This document shows positions 7,830 through 16,507 of a stretch of 64,000 nucleotides of DNA, one piece after another. Both the position numbers and the translations under genes were made by a program. The notes beneath the pieces are model-generated. The model did not search any database, was not told where the DNA came from, and worked only from the letters and a program-made list of their open reading frames with translations. Source of the DNA: JAJPKR01 sp050746125 (GTDB taxonomy: Bacteria > Acidobacteriota > Terriglobia > Terriglobales > SCQP01); assembly GCA_050746125.1 (NCBI GenBank), contig JBOGKX010000202.1, forward strand, positions 1 through 64,000. Reading direction: 5' to 3'. The first letter of the stretch is position 1. Each line of letters starts with the position of its first letter.

Positions 7830-8936
7830 CTATTGCCGGGCGCCGCTGCCAGCAGCCGCGGCCGGCGGCTGAAAACGGGCGTCGTCGAGCTTCTCGTTGG
7901 CGGTGACGCTGTCGAACTTGAAGGTGCGCGCGTTTTCCGCGCCGAGCAGCTGCGCGGTAAAGGGCAGCTTGACGCCTTGCACGTCACGGTAATCGGAATA
8001 GTCGGTGGCCTCCGGCAGCGCTCCCAGCGGCGTGCGGCGGAACGTCTCTATGCGCACGAGCAGCCCGGTCTTGGCGTCGAAGTCCAAAATCTCGAAGCCG
8101 CCGCGCTCCCGCCGCGCCGCCACTCGCCAGGCGTCCTGGCCGTCCACCTTCTCGCTGCCCAGCACCCGCAGCCGGGAGCTGTTTTGCGCCAGCGCGGCGG
8201 CTCGGAAGAGCGGCGCGCCCGGCGCCGCCGATGCCGCTTGCGGCCCGCTCACGATGCGGGCGGCGGCGTCGCCTCGCTGCTGCCAGCGCGTCGTGCCGTC
8301 AAAGCCTTGCCGGCGCGCTCCTTGCGGCGACTGGAACAGGACCAATTCTTTGTCCGGCGCCTTGCGGTCGATCTCCACGCTCACGGCGCCGCGCGGCGTC
8401 GCCAGCGTACCCTTCTCGACCACGCTGTGAATCGCCGCCACGGCATCGGCGCCGCCCAGCGCCACTAAATATTTCTGGACCAACTGCTCGGCGGTAGGTC
8501 GCGCGGCGGCCGGCGCGTTGTCCGGCGCAGGGCTGCGCACCGCTCCCTCCGCAGCTAGGGCAGGCACGCTCTCGGGATGACTCGAACCCCGATGGCAGGT
8601 ATAGCAACTGATCTCGGACCGGCCATTGAAGGTGGACTTGTTGACGGAAAAGACCATCTCCATCATGCGCCGCGCGGTCTGCTTGTGTTCCGTGTCTTGG
8701 CTGAAATTGCCCTCGACGTGGCAAAAGCTGCAGCGCACGCCCAGCGCCACCGTTATGTAACGCATGGTCGGAATCAGCTGACTGGCGGGAATGCTCTTGA
8801 GCACCTGGATGTTCTTGAAGGTCTCACCCGCGGTCTTGACCGCCTCGCTTGCCGCGCCCGGCCCCGTTTGCGCCACGCCCGCCATCGCAAGCGCCAGCGC
8901 CAAAGATCCAGTCACAACGACTCGTAGCTTTGCCAT
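7830..8936 (-). CDS. Exported di-haem c-type cytochrome with C-terminal lipoprotein-sorting-like domain
   Basis: 368 residues. A signal peptide covers about residues 1-22. Two haem c sites follow, CSFCH (69-73) and CYTCH (111-115), spaced as in the short acidobacterial relatives of the photosynthetic reaction-centre cytochrome, with Met residues (MRYITVAL, MMEMVFS) available as axial ligands. After an Ala/Pro linker, residues 165-360 contain repeated beta-strand segments (FEILDFDAKTGLLVRIETF, GVKLPFTAQLL) resembling outer-membrane lipoprotein-sorting or DUF4292-like sheets. It is predicted to act in periplasmic electron transfer. It heads the DinB/PIG-L/Tat-protein set. The ribosome-binding site is GGAGAGGG. 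Confidence 0.82.
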   Translation of the reverse strand: MAKLRVVVTGSLALALAMAGVAQTGPGAASEAVKTAGETFKNIQVLKSIPASQLIPTMRYITVALGVRCSFCHVEGNFSQDTEHKQTARRMMEMVFSVNKSTFNGRSEISCYTCHRGSSHPESVPALAAEGAVRSPAPDNAPAAARPTAEQLVQKYLVALGGADAVAAIHSVVEKGTLATPRGAVSVEIDRKAPDKELVLFQSPQGARRQGFDGTTRWQQRGDAAARIVSGPQAASAAPGAPLFRAAALAQNSSRLRVLGSEKVDGQDAWRVAARRERGGFEILDFDAKTGLLVRIETFRRTPLGALPEATDYSDYRDVQGVKLPFTAQLLGAENARTFKFDSVTANEKLDDARFQPPAAAAGSGARQ

Positions 8937-9016
8937 CTTTTTTCCCTCTCCGGCTGGTTACGAGTTTACTGCAGACGCAACCGCGTGACGCCTCACAGCG
9001 TGCCGCCGCCGGATCG

Positions 9017-9724
9017 CTAGGCGATCGATGCGCGACCCAAGCGGTTGGCGGCGTAAGCCGTGGCGAAAGCGCTGGCCCGATTGCGAGCTTCGGCCAGCAA
9101 TGCGATTAGGCGCACCGAGGCCACTTCGCTGACGGAAAATGCCAGCGACCGGGGTGGACGCGCCACGATCAGGGCGGCCTCTCCGCCGCCGATGTGAAAC
9201 GCGGCCGCCACGCACGGGCACTGGGCGGGCAACACCGGACCGGCGAAGAGCGCGGCCGCCATGCCGGCCCACACTTGGCGCGCCGCGAATGCGATGGCGG
9301 GAGCGGCCGACAACTGGGCATTGCCGGTGACCGCGCCGCCAAGCTTGGCGCGCCAGTTGTCGCCGATCATCGCGGTTAGCGGCAAGGCGCCGGGGCAGAT
9401 GCGCCGCGCCAGGCGGCACATCTCATCGCACATCGCCTCGTGGCTGGGAAAAATGGAATGAATGAATTGCAGCGCTTCGGCCGGCCAATCTTGCTGCGGA
9501 CTTTTACGGTCCAAGACCTTGAGCATTAGAGCACGGGCCGAATGCACTTCCGCCTTGTGATAAATGCTCTTCAGCGCGTCCTTGGCCGTTTCGTAAGAGA
9601 TGCCCAAGTCGCGGGCAATCTCCTTTACGGTTTGGGCGCGCATTAAACCTTCGATCACGCGGCGCTCGCGCGGCGTGAATCGTAGCAAAGTAGCCGGTCT
9701 TTCATCGCCTAATCCAATATTCAT
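9017..9724 (-). CDS. Transcriptional regulator with N-terminal LuxR-type HTH
   Basis: 235 residues from the ATG at 9724, which has GAGGA upstream; the longer frame adds about 80 unconserved residues. A LuxR/GerE-type helix-turn-helix is at residues about 16-67 (TPRERRVIEGL...VKEIARDLGISYETAKDALKSIYHK). The remaining 160 residues form an Ala-rich alpha/beta region that may be a GAF-like sensor, but no family is recognised. The HTH before the sensor is the reverse of most LuxR regulators. It lies 140 bases downstream of glpK on the same strand. Target genes are unknown. Confidence 0.72.
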   Translation of the reverse strand: MNIGLGDERPATLLRFTPRERRVIEGLMRAQTVKEIARDLGISYETAKDALKSIYHKAEVHSARALMLKVLDRKSPQQDWPAEALQFIHSIFPSHEAMCDEMCRLARRICPGALPLTAMIGDNWRAKLGGAVTGNAQLSAAPAIAFAARQVWAGMAAALFAGPVLPAQCPCVAAAFHIGGGEAALIVARPPRSLAFSVSEVASVRLIALLAEARNRASAFATAYAANRLGRASIA

Positions 9725-9864
9725 GGGCGCACCGTCCTCACAATCTACTCCGATGCTTGATCGGCGGACATTCCGAGACAATCCCCCCAAAAGGCGGGGA
9801 AACCCGGTAATCACCCCATAAAACTCGGAAATCGCGGTGGAGGGAGATGCGTGGGCGAGGTTAC

Positions 9865-11373
9865 TCATTCGCCATCGCTCCAATCGAAGGAACGAGTCAC
9901 TGCCTTTTTCCAGTCGCGGCGCAGAGACTCCCGCGTCTGGACCGACATCATGGGCCGCCACTGGCGACCCACGGCGCCCGCTGGGCCGGCAAACTCCACC
10001 GGGGTTGGAGCCAAGCCGGTTCCCACCGCCGCGGCCAGGGCTGCGCCCAGGGCCGTGGTTTCGGCTATGGCGGCCCGCAGCACGGGCCGACCCAGCAAGT
10101 CAGCCTGGAACTGCATTAGGAGCTCGTTTTCGACCATGCCGCCATCCACTCGCAAACAGTCCAGCGGCAGGCCGGCCTCCTCTTCCATCGCCTCGACCAC
10201 GTCGCACGTCTGGAAGGCAGCCGCCTCTAACGCGGCGCGAGCGAGATGGCCGCGCTGGACGTAGCGGGTGAGTCCGCAGATCACGCCGCGAGCCGAGGCG
10301 CGCCAATAGGGAGCAAAGAGCCCCGAAAACGCGGGCACGAAATATACTCCGCCATTGTCGGCAACGCTGCGGGCCAAACTCTCGATTTCGCCGCTGGATC
10401 CGATCAGCCCGACGTTGTCCCGCAACCACTGCACGAGCGCGCCGGCAACCGCGATGCTGCCTTCGAGCGCGTACTGGGCCGGCCGCGCGCCCCAGCGATA
10501 GGCAACCGTAGTGATTAGGCCGTGAGTCGAGGCCACCGGCTGTTCGCCGGTATGAAGCAGCAAAAAGCAGCCCGTCCCATAGGTATTCTTCGCATCGCCG
10601 GCGTGGCAGCAGCCCTGGCCCACCAGCGCCGCCTGTTGATCGCCCAAGATGCCGGCGATGGGAACGCCGTGCAGCGGCGCCACGCAGACGGCACCATACA
10701 CCTCGGCGCTAGAGCGGATTTCCGGTAAAACGCAGCGCGGAATATCAAGTTCGCTCAGGATCGCTGAATCCCACTCCAGGCGGGTGAGATTCATCAGCTG
10801 CGTGCGGCTGGCGTTGGTGACATCGGTCGCATGGACGCCGCCCTTTGGCCCGCCTGTCAGGTGCCAGAGCAAAAAGCTGTCCACGGTGCCGAAAAGCAGA
10901 TCGCCAGCTTCGGCGGCGCGGCGCGCGCCGGAGACGTGATCGAGCATCCAGCGCAGCTTCAGGGCGCTGAAATAGGTTGCCAGTGGCAGCCCGGTGCTGG
11001 CGCGAAAGCGATCCGCCCCGCCCTCGCGCGACAAGCTTGCCACCATGGGCTCGACGCGCATGTCTTGCCACACGATGGCCCGACAAACCGGGCGTCCCGT
11101 GGTTCGATGCCACAGCAGCGTCGTCTCGCGCTGATTGGCGATTCCCAGCGCCGCCACGTCGCCCGGATGCAAGCCGGCCCCCTCGAGCGCCTCGGCGAGC
11201 ACCCGCTGGGTATTGGCCAAGATTTCGTCCGGATCGTGCTCGACCCAGCCTGGCTGGGGAAAGAACTGCTGGTGTTCACGCTGCGCGGCGGCGGCGATGC
11301 GCCCGGATTCGAAGATCAGGCAGCGCGTACTTGTCGTGCCTTGATCGAGAGCAGCCAAATAGCGGCCGGACAT
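9865..11373 (-). CDS. glpK: Glycerol kinase
   Basis: 502 residues, the standard length. FGGY-family signatures are all present: ALDQGTTSTRCLIF at the N-terminus (ATP phosphate loop), WVEHDPDEI, IANQRETTLLWHRTTG, IVWQDMR, GILGDQQAALVGQ, and KNTYGTGCFLLLHTG. The C-terminal half contains YFVPAFSGLFAPYWR and LRVDGGMVENELLMQFQADLLG. It phosphorylates glycerol to sn-glycerol-3-phosphate in the cytoplasm. No glpF or glpD is adjacent. The start lies 11 bases after the upstream exported-protein gene, so it may be transcribed with that minus-strand run. Confidence 0.96.
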   Translation of the reverse strand: MSGRYLAALDQGTTSTRCLIFESGRIAAAAQREHQQFFPQPGWVEHDPDEILANTQRVLAEALEGAGLHPGDVAALGIANQRETTLLWHRTTGRPVCRAIVWQDMRVEPMVASLSREGGADRFRASTGLPLATYFSALKLRWMLDHVSGARRAAEAGDLLFGTVDSFLLWHLTGGPKGGVHATDVTNASRTQLMNLTRLEWDSAILSELDIPRCVLPEIRSSAEVYGAVCVAPLHGVPIAGILGDQQAALVGQGCCHAGDAKNTYGTGCFLLLHTGEQPVASTHGLITTVAYRWGARPAQYALEGSIAVAGALVQWLRDNVGLIGSSGEIESLARSVADNGGVYFVPAFSGLFAPYWRASARGVICGLTRYVQRGHLARAALEAAAFQTCDVVEAMEEEAGLPLDCLRVDGGMVENELLMQFQADLLGRPVLRAAIAETTALGAALAAAVGTGLAPTPVEFAGPAGAVGRQWRPMMSVQTRESLRRDWKKAVTRSFDWSDGE

Positions 11374-11384
11374 GCCCCGGCATG

Positions 11385-12410
11385 TTACCGCAAGTACAAG
11401 GGCGAATTGAGCGTAATCGTCATCGGCGTATCGACCGGGAGATTGAGCGAGCCGCTGCGACTGGCCAGCACTACACCCAATCCAGCTCCGGCAGCCGTAC
11501 CGATCACCGCCCCCTTGCCGCCGCCGACGACAGCGCCCAGGAGCGCGCCTACCGCGCCGCCGGCCGCCACATCGCCCACGGTCTTGCGGGTTCGCGACTG
11601 CTGCACGCCGCCCTCGGTATTGGCCGTGGGCGAGCCCTGCACGACCTTGCCGACGCTGCTGCCAACGCCGCTACCCGTTGAAGAAACTCCGGAGACGGAA
11701 GCCGACAACGAAGCCGTCCGCCCATCGGGCAACCGTATCTGCTCAAATTGCAGTTGCAGGTTCGATTTCCCAGATAGACCGCCGGCCTGGGCCACCGAAC
11801 CGACCTTGCCCATGACGATACTGCCGGCCGGAATCAGCTCCGCGCCGCTCGGCGCCATCACCGGCTGCGCGACCGTGGCGGAAAAAGGATCTCCGGCCTT
11901 GCTGGTGGAGGTACTCAGGCTGTTGTTCAGCTTGAGATGAAGCACGGTGCCGGCAGGAACAGCGCCGGTTTGCTGCTGACCGGTACTGGGAGCGGAAGGA
12001 TTGGCTGCCGGCAGGCCGCTATAGGTGCGCGCCGGCTGACCTTGCGGATTCTGCGTCCGTCCATAGTAGCCATCGTCGTAGCCGTTTTGAAAGCCGGCAC
12101 GATAGTCGAACCGATAGGTCTCGAGCGCGATGCCCGAGTTCGGATCGTAGCCTTGGTTGCCGTTTGCGTAGTCCGGATGGCTGAGATAGTCGTACGGAGC
12201 GCCCTTCATCGCGTCCTCATGGCCCTGCTCGTAGCCGGCCTGATACGCGATCTGATTGATTTGCTGGCGCTGTTGTACCGTGAGCGGCTGCCCCGCCGCG
12301 CTATTTTCGGCTGGCGCTTGCTGGACCGGAGCTTGGGCGGGCGCGGTCGCCGCCAACCCGAGGGCAATCAGCAAGGAGGAGAACGCCGAGGCTGTTTTGA
12401 AAAGGCGCAT
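11385..12410 (-). CDS. Exported protein with YxxGxxxGxxD repeats, VirB10/TrbI-like strand region and glycine zipper
   Basis: 341 residues from the ATG at 12410 (GGAG upstream); the longer frame overlaps trmJ and is not credible. A signal peptide (residues 1-25) is followed by two copies of an aromatic/acidic motif, AYQAGYEQGHEDAMKG and DYRAGFQNGYDDGYYG. Next comes VPAGTVLHLKLNNSLSTSTSKAGDPF...ELIPAGSIVMGKV, which resembles the beta-barrel core of TrbI/VirB10-type proteins. Near the C-terminus AAGGAVGALLGAVVGGGKGAVIGTA forms a glycine zipper able to insert in a membrane. No conjugation genes are nearby, so this is more likely a stand-alone envelope protein. Function unknown. Confidence 0.7.
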   Translation of the reverse strand: MRLFKTASAFSSLLIALGLAATAPAQAPVQQAPAENSAAGQPLTVQQRQQINQIAYQAGYEQGHEDAMKGAPYDYLSHPDYANGNQGYDPNSGIALETYRFDYRAGFQNGYDDGYYGRTQNPQGQPARTYSGLPAANPSAPSTGQQQTGAVPAGTVLHLKLNNSLSTSTSKAGDPFSATVAQPVMAPSGAELIPAGSIVMGKVGSVAQAGGLSGKSNLQLQFEQIRLPDGRTASLSASVSGVSSTGSGVGSSVGKVVQGSPTANTEGGVQQSRTRKTVGDVAAGGAVGALLGAVVGGGKGAVIGTAAGAGLGVVLASRSGSLNLPVDTPMTITLNSPLYLR

Positions 12411-12448
12411 GAGTTCACTCCACCGATTCAGACGCCCGCGGAATGGTT

Positions 12449-13186
12449 TTAGGTTGGCCGGTGGGATGAAAGCCCGAGCATGCGCCGCAACTCGCGCGCT
12501 ACTCCCAGCAGCAGCTTCGTATCGCGAGAAGCAAGTTGCCAGCGCAACAACATCTCGCGCAGCCGGCGTGTCTGGCTGGCGCGGTGCAGCGGACGAAAGA
12601 CGCCGATATGCTCGAGCAGTGGAGTCCATTGCTCGACCAGCCGCTCCCGCTCGCTTACGCTGGCTTGCGGCGCCCACGGTTCGGTGGAGAGGCGATTCGG
12701 CGGTTGGCGCCGCAACTCGTAACAGCAGACGGCGACAGCCTGGCCGAGGTTCACTGAGGGAGCGCCGGTCATGGTGGGCAGGCGCGCCAGTTGTTGGCAA
12801 TGGCTGATATCTTCCACGCGCAAGCCGGTCTTCTCGGAACCGAAAACCAGCGCGCAGCGCCGCTCGCCAAAAGCGGCGGCTGATTCCGCCCAAGGATTGA
12901 GAGGCACCTCCGGCACCCGCCCACTGCCCGTGGTCGTGCCGACCACGAACTCGCAATCCGCGATCGCATCGGACAAGCGCTCGTAGCATCGGGCCCGCTC
13001 CAAGACCTCCGCCCCAGCACGCGCGGAGCGCGCATGCCGCCAAGCCTCGTTATAGGGCTCTACAAGAGCCAGGTCGTCAAAGCCAAAGTTGGCCATGGCG
13101 CGGGCCGCCGCTCCTATATTGAGCGGGTTGCGCGGCTGCACCAGCACGATGCGCAAGGAAAACCCCACCGCGCCAGTCTGGCACAC
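12449..13186 (-). CDS. trmJ: tRNA (cytidine/uridine-2'-O-)-methyltransferase TrmJ-like, SpoU/SPOUT family
   Basis: 245 residues. The trefoil-knot SPOUT motifs are clear: RIVLVQPRNPLNIGAAARAMANFGF (motif 1), CALVFGSEKTGL (motif 2) and PSVNLGQAVAVCCYEL (motif 3). TrmJ methylates position 32 in the anticodon loop of some tRNAs. The C-terminal extension matches the dimer-stabilising region of TrmJ rather than TrmL. The start used is a GTG at 13186, 18 bases after the glycosyltransferase stop; in-frame GTG (13168) and TTG codons further in are alternatives and none has a clear Shine-Dalgarno site. Confidence 0.88.
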   Translation of the reverse strand: MCQTGAVGFSLRIVLVQPRNPLNIGAAARAMANFGFDDLALVEPYNEAWRHARSARAGAEVLERARCYERLSDAIADCEFVVGTTTGSGRVPEVPLNPWAESAAAFGERRCALVFGSEKTGLRVEDISHCQQLARLPTMTGAPSVNLGQAVAVCCYELRRQPPNRLSTEPWAPQASVSERERLVEQWTPLLEHIGVFRPLHRASQTRRLREMLLRWQLASRDTKLLLGVARELRRMLGLSSHRPT

Positions 13187-13204
13187 CAGGTCGCGCGAGC
13201 GTTG

Positions 13205-14332
13205 TCAGCGACTCAATTCGAGTCGATCGCGACCCCGGGCGATCGCCCCGTTTTTTTCTCCGCTCGCCAGTTGGCGGTAAAGCGTGGCGTATTCGGCGGC
13301 CATACGGCGGGCGTCGAATTCTTGCTCGGCGGCGCGACGGCAAGCGGCGGAATCGAGACCGGGCGCGCGCGCCGCAGCATGGCAAAACTCGTCTAACGTG
13401 GCGGCGAGCAGTCCGGTTTCGCCCTGGCGGACGATCTCGGGCAAAGCGCCCCGCTGCGTGGCCACCACGGGACGGCCGCAGGCGGCGGCTTCCATGGCTA
13501 CCAGGGAGCTGGTTTCTTCGACTTGGGAAGGGAGCAAGACCGCCCGGCACCCCCGCAGGAGCTCGCGGCGCGCGGACGTGCTGGGCGCCGGCAGCCAGGT
13601 CACGTCTCCGCCCAACGCTGGCGCGATTTCGCGGCGAAAGTAGGCGACGTGCGCTGGAAAAGGATGCAGGCGGCCGGCCAGGACCAGCCGACTCCGCAGA
13701 CGGCAGGCGGCGGCGATTGCCCAATGAGGCGCTTTTTCCGGGCAAATGCGCCCGAGGAATAAAAAATAGTCGCCCGTCTCGCGCTCGCTTGGCGTAAACC
13801 ACTCCAAGTCGACGCCGTTGCCGATGTAGCCGAGGCAGCGTGGATGAGCGGCGTAATGGATCGACTGCGATCGGCTCACGAGTTGCAAATAAACATTTTC
13901 GGGCAGAGTGTCGAGAACGCCGGGCGGATATTGCGCGAGCGGCAGATGCAGCGTAAAAAGCACCGGTAGCCGCGTGCTCCCAGCCCGCCGGTACCAAGTG
14001 CCCCCTTGGTTGTGGACTAGATCATAGGCGTTGCGATCCAGTTCGGCCGAGGCCACCGCATTGTGCCGTTCGCCGAAGATGGCCTGCGCGGCATCGTGCA
14101 CGACAATCTCTTCGCGCAACGGATGCGACCAATAGCCGCGATTAGTCGAGACGAGGCGCCCGGGCACGCGGCTGCCCGCGGCGGCAACGGTGGTCGTCTC
14201 CAGCCAGCGATACGCAGGCTGCGCGAACTCGCTCAATAGGGTTGCCAGCACTTGCTCGGTGCCGCCGCAAGAATCCGGCGTGATCTGGGTCAGCGCATAG
14301 GCCACATAAAGCACACGCAGCGGCTCAGACAT
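13205..14332 (-). CDS. GT4-type glycosyltransferase
   Basis: 375 residues from MSEPLRVLYVAYALTQ (ATG at 14332); longer versions would run far into the upstream PIG-L gene. A GT-B fold is indicated by SCGGTEQVLATLLSEF at the N-terminus and the C-terminal donor-site motif VEETSSLVAMEAAACGRPVVATQRGALPEIV, with the EX7E pair. GT4 enzymes transfer sugars from nucleotide donors with retention. It overlaps the upstream PIG-L deacetylase by eight bases. A glycosyltransferase plus GlcNAc-type deacetylase is the pairing seen in mycothiol, bacillithiol and amino-sugar glycoconjugate pathways, so they probably act in sequence. Acceptor unknown. Confidence 0.85.
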   Translation of the reverse strand: MSEPLRVLYVAYALTQITPDSCGGTEQVLATLLSEFAQPAYRWLETTTVAAAGSRVPGRLVSTNRGYWSHPLREEIVVHDAAQAIFGERHNAVASAELDRNAYDLVHNQGGTWYRRAGSTRLPVLFTLHLPLAQYPPGVLDTLPENVYLQLVSRSQSIHYAAHPRCLGYIGNGVDLEWFTPSERETGDYFLFLGRICPEKAPHWAIAAACRLRSRLVLAGRLHPFPAHVAYFRREIAPALGGDVTWLPAPSTSARRELLRGCRAVLLPSQVEETSSLVAMEAAACGRPVVATQRGALPEIVRQGETGLLAATLDEFCHAAARAPGLDSAACRRAAEQEFDARRMAAEYATLYRQLASGEKNGAIARGRDRLELSR

Positions 14333-15053
14333 ACGATGGCCAAGCTTGAAAGGCGCGGCAAGGATCCGCGGCACAAATCGGCCAGCCCCATAACTCCCAA
14401 ACCGCCCGCCCTGGCGCGGCCGGCCGCGAATAATCGTGCCGCGGCAACGGGCGGATGAACTCGGCGCCGCCGTCGAACGGGGCCAGCGTCGGCGCCTGTG
14501 ATCGATAGCAGGCCAAGGCGCTGCGCTTGGCATAACGCGCGGCTGGCGCCAGCAGCCAGCGTCGCCAGCCGGCTCCAGCGGGCTGGAGATAGCGTACCTG
14601 CCCTTCCCTCGCGGAGTAGAGGCTGAACTCCCATAAGTCCACGCCGGAAAGCAAGCGCGCCGCTAGAAAATTGGCGGCATCATGATCGGGGTGCCCCCCT
14701 TCATAGGCCGGTGCCCAAACCCGCGTCGGACGCAGGCGCGCGGCGCGCGCGGCCAGCCAGTCGGCTGCCGCCGCCAAGTTACGAAACAATTCCTGGTCGG
14801 CGAAGGGCGCAAAGTGCAGTCGCGCCGGATCGAGGCCGAGGGCGGCGGCGGCGGCTCGCGCTTCCGATCGGCGTTGCCGGCGATAGGCGGCGCGATTGCC
14901 TCGAAAGTCCACGGCCCGAAAGCGCGCCGCGCGGGGCGCCCCGTCCGTCAGAATGCAGATATCCACCGCGGCGGGGTCGCCGCACGCGGCCAGCCAGCCG
15001 CCCAATCCCGCTGTTTCATCGTCGGGATGAGCGACGACGACTAGATCGCCCAT
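14325..15053 (-). CDS. PIG-L (LmbE) family N-acetylglucosamine deacetylase-like enzyme
   Basis: 242 residues. Unlike its paralogue at 6546-7244 this copy has the intact motif VVVAHPDDETAGLGG (zinc His, general base Asp, zinc Asp), and YEGGHPDHDAANF supplies the remaining His ligands. It is expected to hydrolyse the N-acetyl group of a GlcNAc-type sugar. It starts the minus-strand run and overlaps the GT4 gene by eight bases, so translational coupling is likely. The promoter appears to share its -10 region with the divergent dipeptidase gene. Confidence 0.87.
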   Translation of the reverse strand: MGDLVVVAHPDDETAGLGGWLAACGDPAAVDICILTDGAPRAARFRAVDFRGNRAAYRRQRRSEARAAAAALGLDPARLHFAPFADQELFRNLAAAADWLAARAARLRPTRVWAPAYEGGHPDHDAANFLAARLLSGVDLWEFSLYSAREGQVRYLQPAGAGWRRWLLAPAARYAKRSALACYRSQAPTLAPFDGGAEFIRPLPRHDYSRPAAPGRAVWELWGWPICAADPCRAFQAWPSYV

Positions 15054-15085
15054 AGTGGCGCAGATGCCAAATTCACCTAGGCTGT

Positions 15086-15093
15086 TTTATACT
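15086..15093. promoter_or_regulatory. Overlapping divergent -10 boxes
   Basis: The 8 bases TTTATACT serve both strands. TATACT (15088-15093, plus) lies five bases before the GTG of the dipeptidase gene, implying a leaderless transcript. TATAAA (15091 to 15086, minus) lies 32 bases before the PIG-L ATG. The two polymerases could not occupy the site together, so the two units may compete. Confidence 0.5.
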
Positions 15094-15098
15094 GCCCC

Positions 15099-16481
15099 GT
15101 GCCCGATCCCACGCTCGCCTACGTCCAAAGCCAGCAGCCGCGCTTTCTCGAAGAACTGCTTGAATTCCTGCGCATTCCCAGCATCAGCACGCTCCCGGAG
15201 CATCGCGGCGACGTGGACCGGGCGGCCGAATTCGTGCACCGGCAGATGCAGGCGGCGGGACTGGAAAACCACCGCATCATCAACGCCGCCGACGGGCATC
15301 CTTTGGTGTATTCGGATTGGCTGCACGCCGGCGATGCGCCCACCATCCTGTGCTACGGCCATTACGACGTACAGCCCCCCGACCCATTGGCGGAATGGCA
15401 TAGCCTGCCCTTCGAGCCGGCCGTGCGCGGGGAGCAAATTTTTGCGCGCGGCGCCGCCGACGACAAAGGTCAGGTCTATGCGCAGATCAAGGCCGTCGAA
15501 GCTTGCCTTCGCGGCGGCGGCGGACTGCCGGTTAATGTGCGGTTCCTGATCGAAGGCGAGGAAGAAGTGGGGGGCACCGCTATCGACCGCTTTGTGCGCG
15601 AAAACGCCGCGGAGCTCCGTTCCAGCGCGGTGCTCGTCACCGACACCACGATGTTCGCCCCCGACATGCCGACCATCGTCGTCGGCCTGCGCGGCATGGT
15701 GTATACGGAAGTGCGGGTGCAAGCAGCGGCCAGCGACTTGCACTCCGGCCTCTACGGAGGCGTGGCGCCCAATCCGTTCGAGGCGCTGGCGCGCATCATT
15801 GCCGGCCTGAAGCAAGCCGATGGCAAGATCGCCGTTCCCGGCTTTTACGATCAAGTGCGCGTACCGTCGGTGGCGGAGCGATCGAGTTGGTCGCGGCTTG
15901 CCTTCAATGAAGAGGATTACCGCCGCGAGGAGGTGCGCGCCACGGCCCTGGTAGGCGAGGTCGGCTATTCGGCGCTCGAGCGCACCTGGGTGCGGCCTAC
16001 TCTGGAGGTGCACGGCATGCCGGGCGGGTTTATCGGCCAGGGCGCCAAGACCGTCATCCCCGCCCGCGCTGGCGCCAAAATTAGCATGCGGCTGGTTCCC
16101 GACCAGAAGCCCGCCGATATTTTTGCCGCGTTCGAGCGGCAAGCGCAGGCGCTGGCGCCCAAGGGCGTGAGCGTAACGGTCACGCAGTTGAACACGGCCG
16201 ATCCGGTGGTGGTCGATCCGGAAAACCACTTTGTGCAGGCGGCTTCGCTAGCCTTGCACGAGGTGTTTGGCAAGCCACCGGTCTTCGTGCGTTCGGGAGG
16301 CTCGATTCCCATCGTTGCCCTGTTTGCGGACGTTCTTCACGCGCCCACGGTGATGATGGGTTTCGCGCTGGCGGATTGCGGCGCGCACGCCCCCAACGAA
16401 AAGCTGCCCGTGGCCAATTACTATCGTGGCATCGCCAGCATCGTCCGCTTTTTCGCGCATGCCTCGCACAAACCGCAATAG
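15099..16481 (+). CDS. M20-family dipeptidase
   Basis: 460 residues from a GTG at 15099. The M20 metal site is complete: CYGHYDVQPPDP (first His and the following Asp), ARGAADDKGQVYAQIKA (bridging Asp), EGEEEVGG (catalytic Glu and metal Glu), and a late His in ADCGAHAPNEKLPVANY. The insertion between the halves carries VRGMVYTEV-like dimerisation strands and SDLHSGLYGGVAPNP, typical of the dipeptidase/carnosinase branch rather than ArgE or DapE. It hydrolyses dipeptides in the cytoplasm. The -10 box sits only five bases upstream. Confidence 0.92.
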   Translation: MPDPTLAYVQSQQPRFLEELLEFLRIPSISTLPEHRGDVDRAAEFVHRQMQAAGLENHRIINAADGHPLVYSDWLHAGDAPTILCYGHYDVQPPDPLAEWHSLPFEPAVRGEQIFARGAADDKGQVYAQIKAVEACLRGGGGLPVNVRFLIEGEEEVGGTAIDRFVRENAAELRSSAVLVTDTTMFAPDMPTIVVGLRGMVYTEVRVQAAASDLHSGLYGGVAPNPFEALARIIAGLKQADGKIAVPGFYDQVRVPSVAERSSWSRLAFNEEDYRREEVRATALVGEVGYSALERTWVRPTLEVHGMPGGFIGQGAKTVIPARAGAKISMRLVPDQKPADIFAAFERQAQALAPKGVSVTVTQLNTADPVVVDPENHFVQAASLALHEVFGKPPVFVRSGGSIPIVALFADVLHAPTVMMGFALADCGAHAPNEKLPVANYYRGIASIVRFFAHASHKPQ

Positions 16482-16507
16482 GAAGCCTGGCGCCGCGGCG
16501 GGGGCGC

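Noticed and set aside
9780..9800. CCCCCC-AAAAG-GCGGGG as a terminator after glpK
   Set aside because: The stem has a mismatch and no U-tract follows; evidence too weak.
11385..12410. Part of a type IV secretion or conjugation system
   Set aside because: Only one VirB10/TrbI-like segment and no other conjugation gene within the window.
12411..13043. N-terminal extension of the glycine-zipper exported protein
   Set aside because: Lies over trmJ in another frame, and a signal peptide with a good ribosome-binding site begins at 12410.
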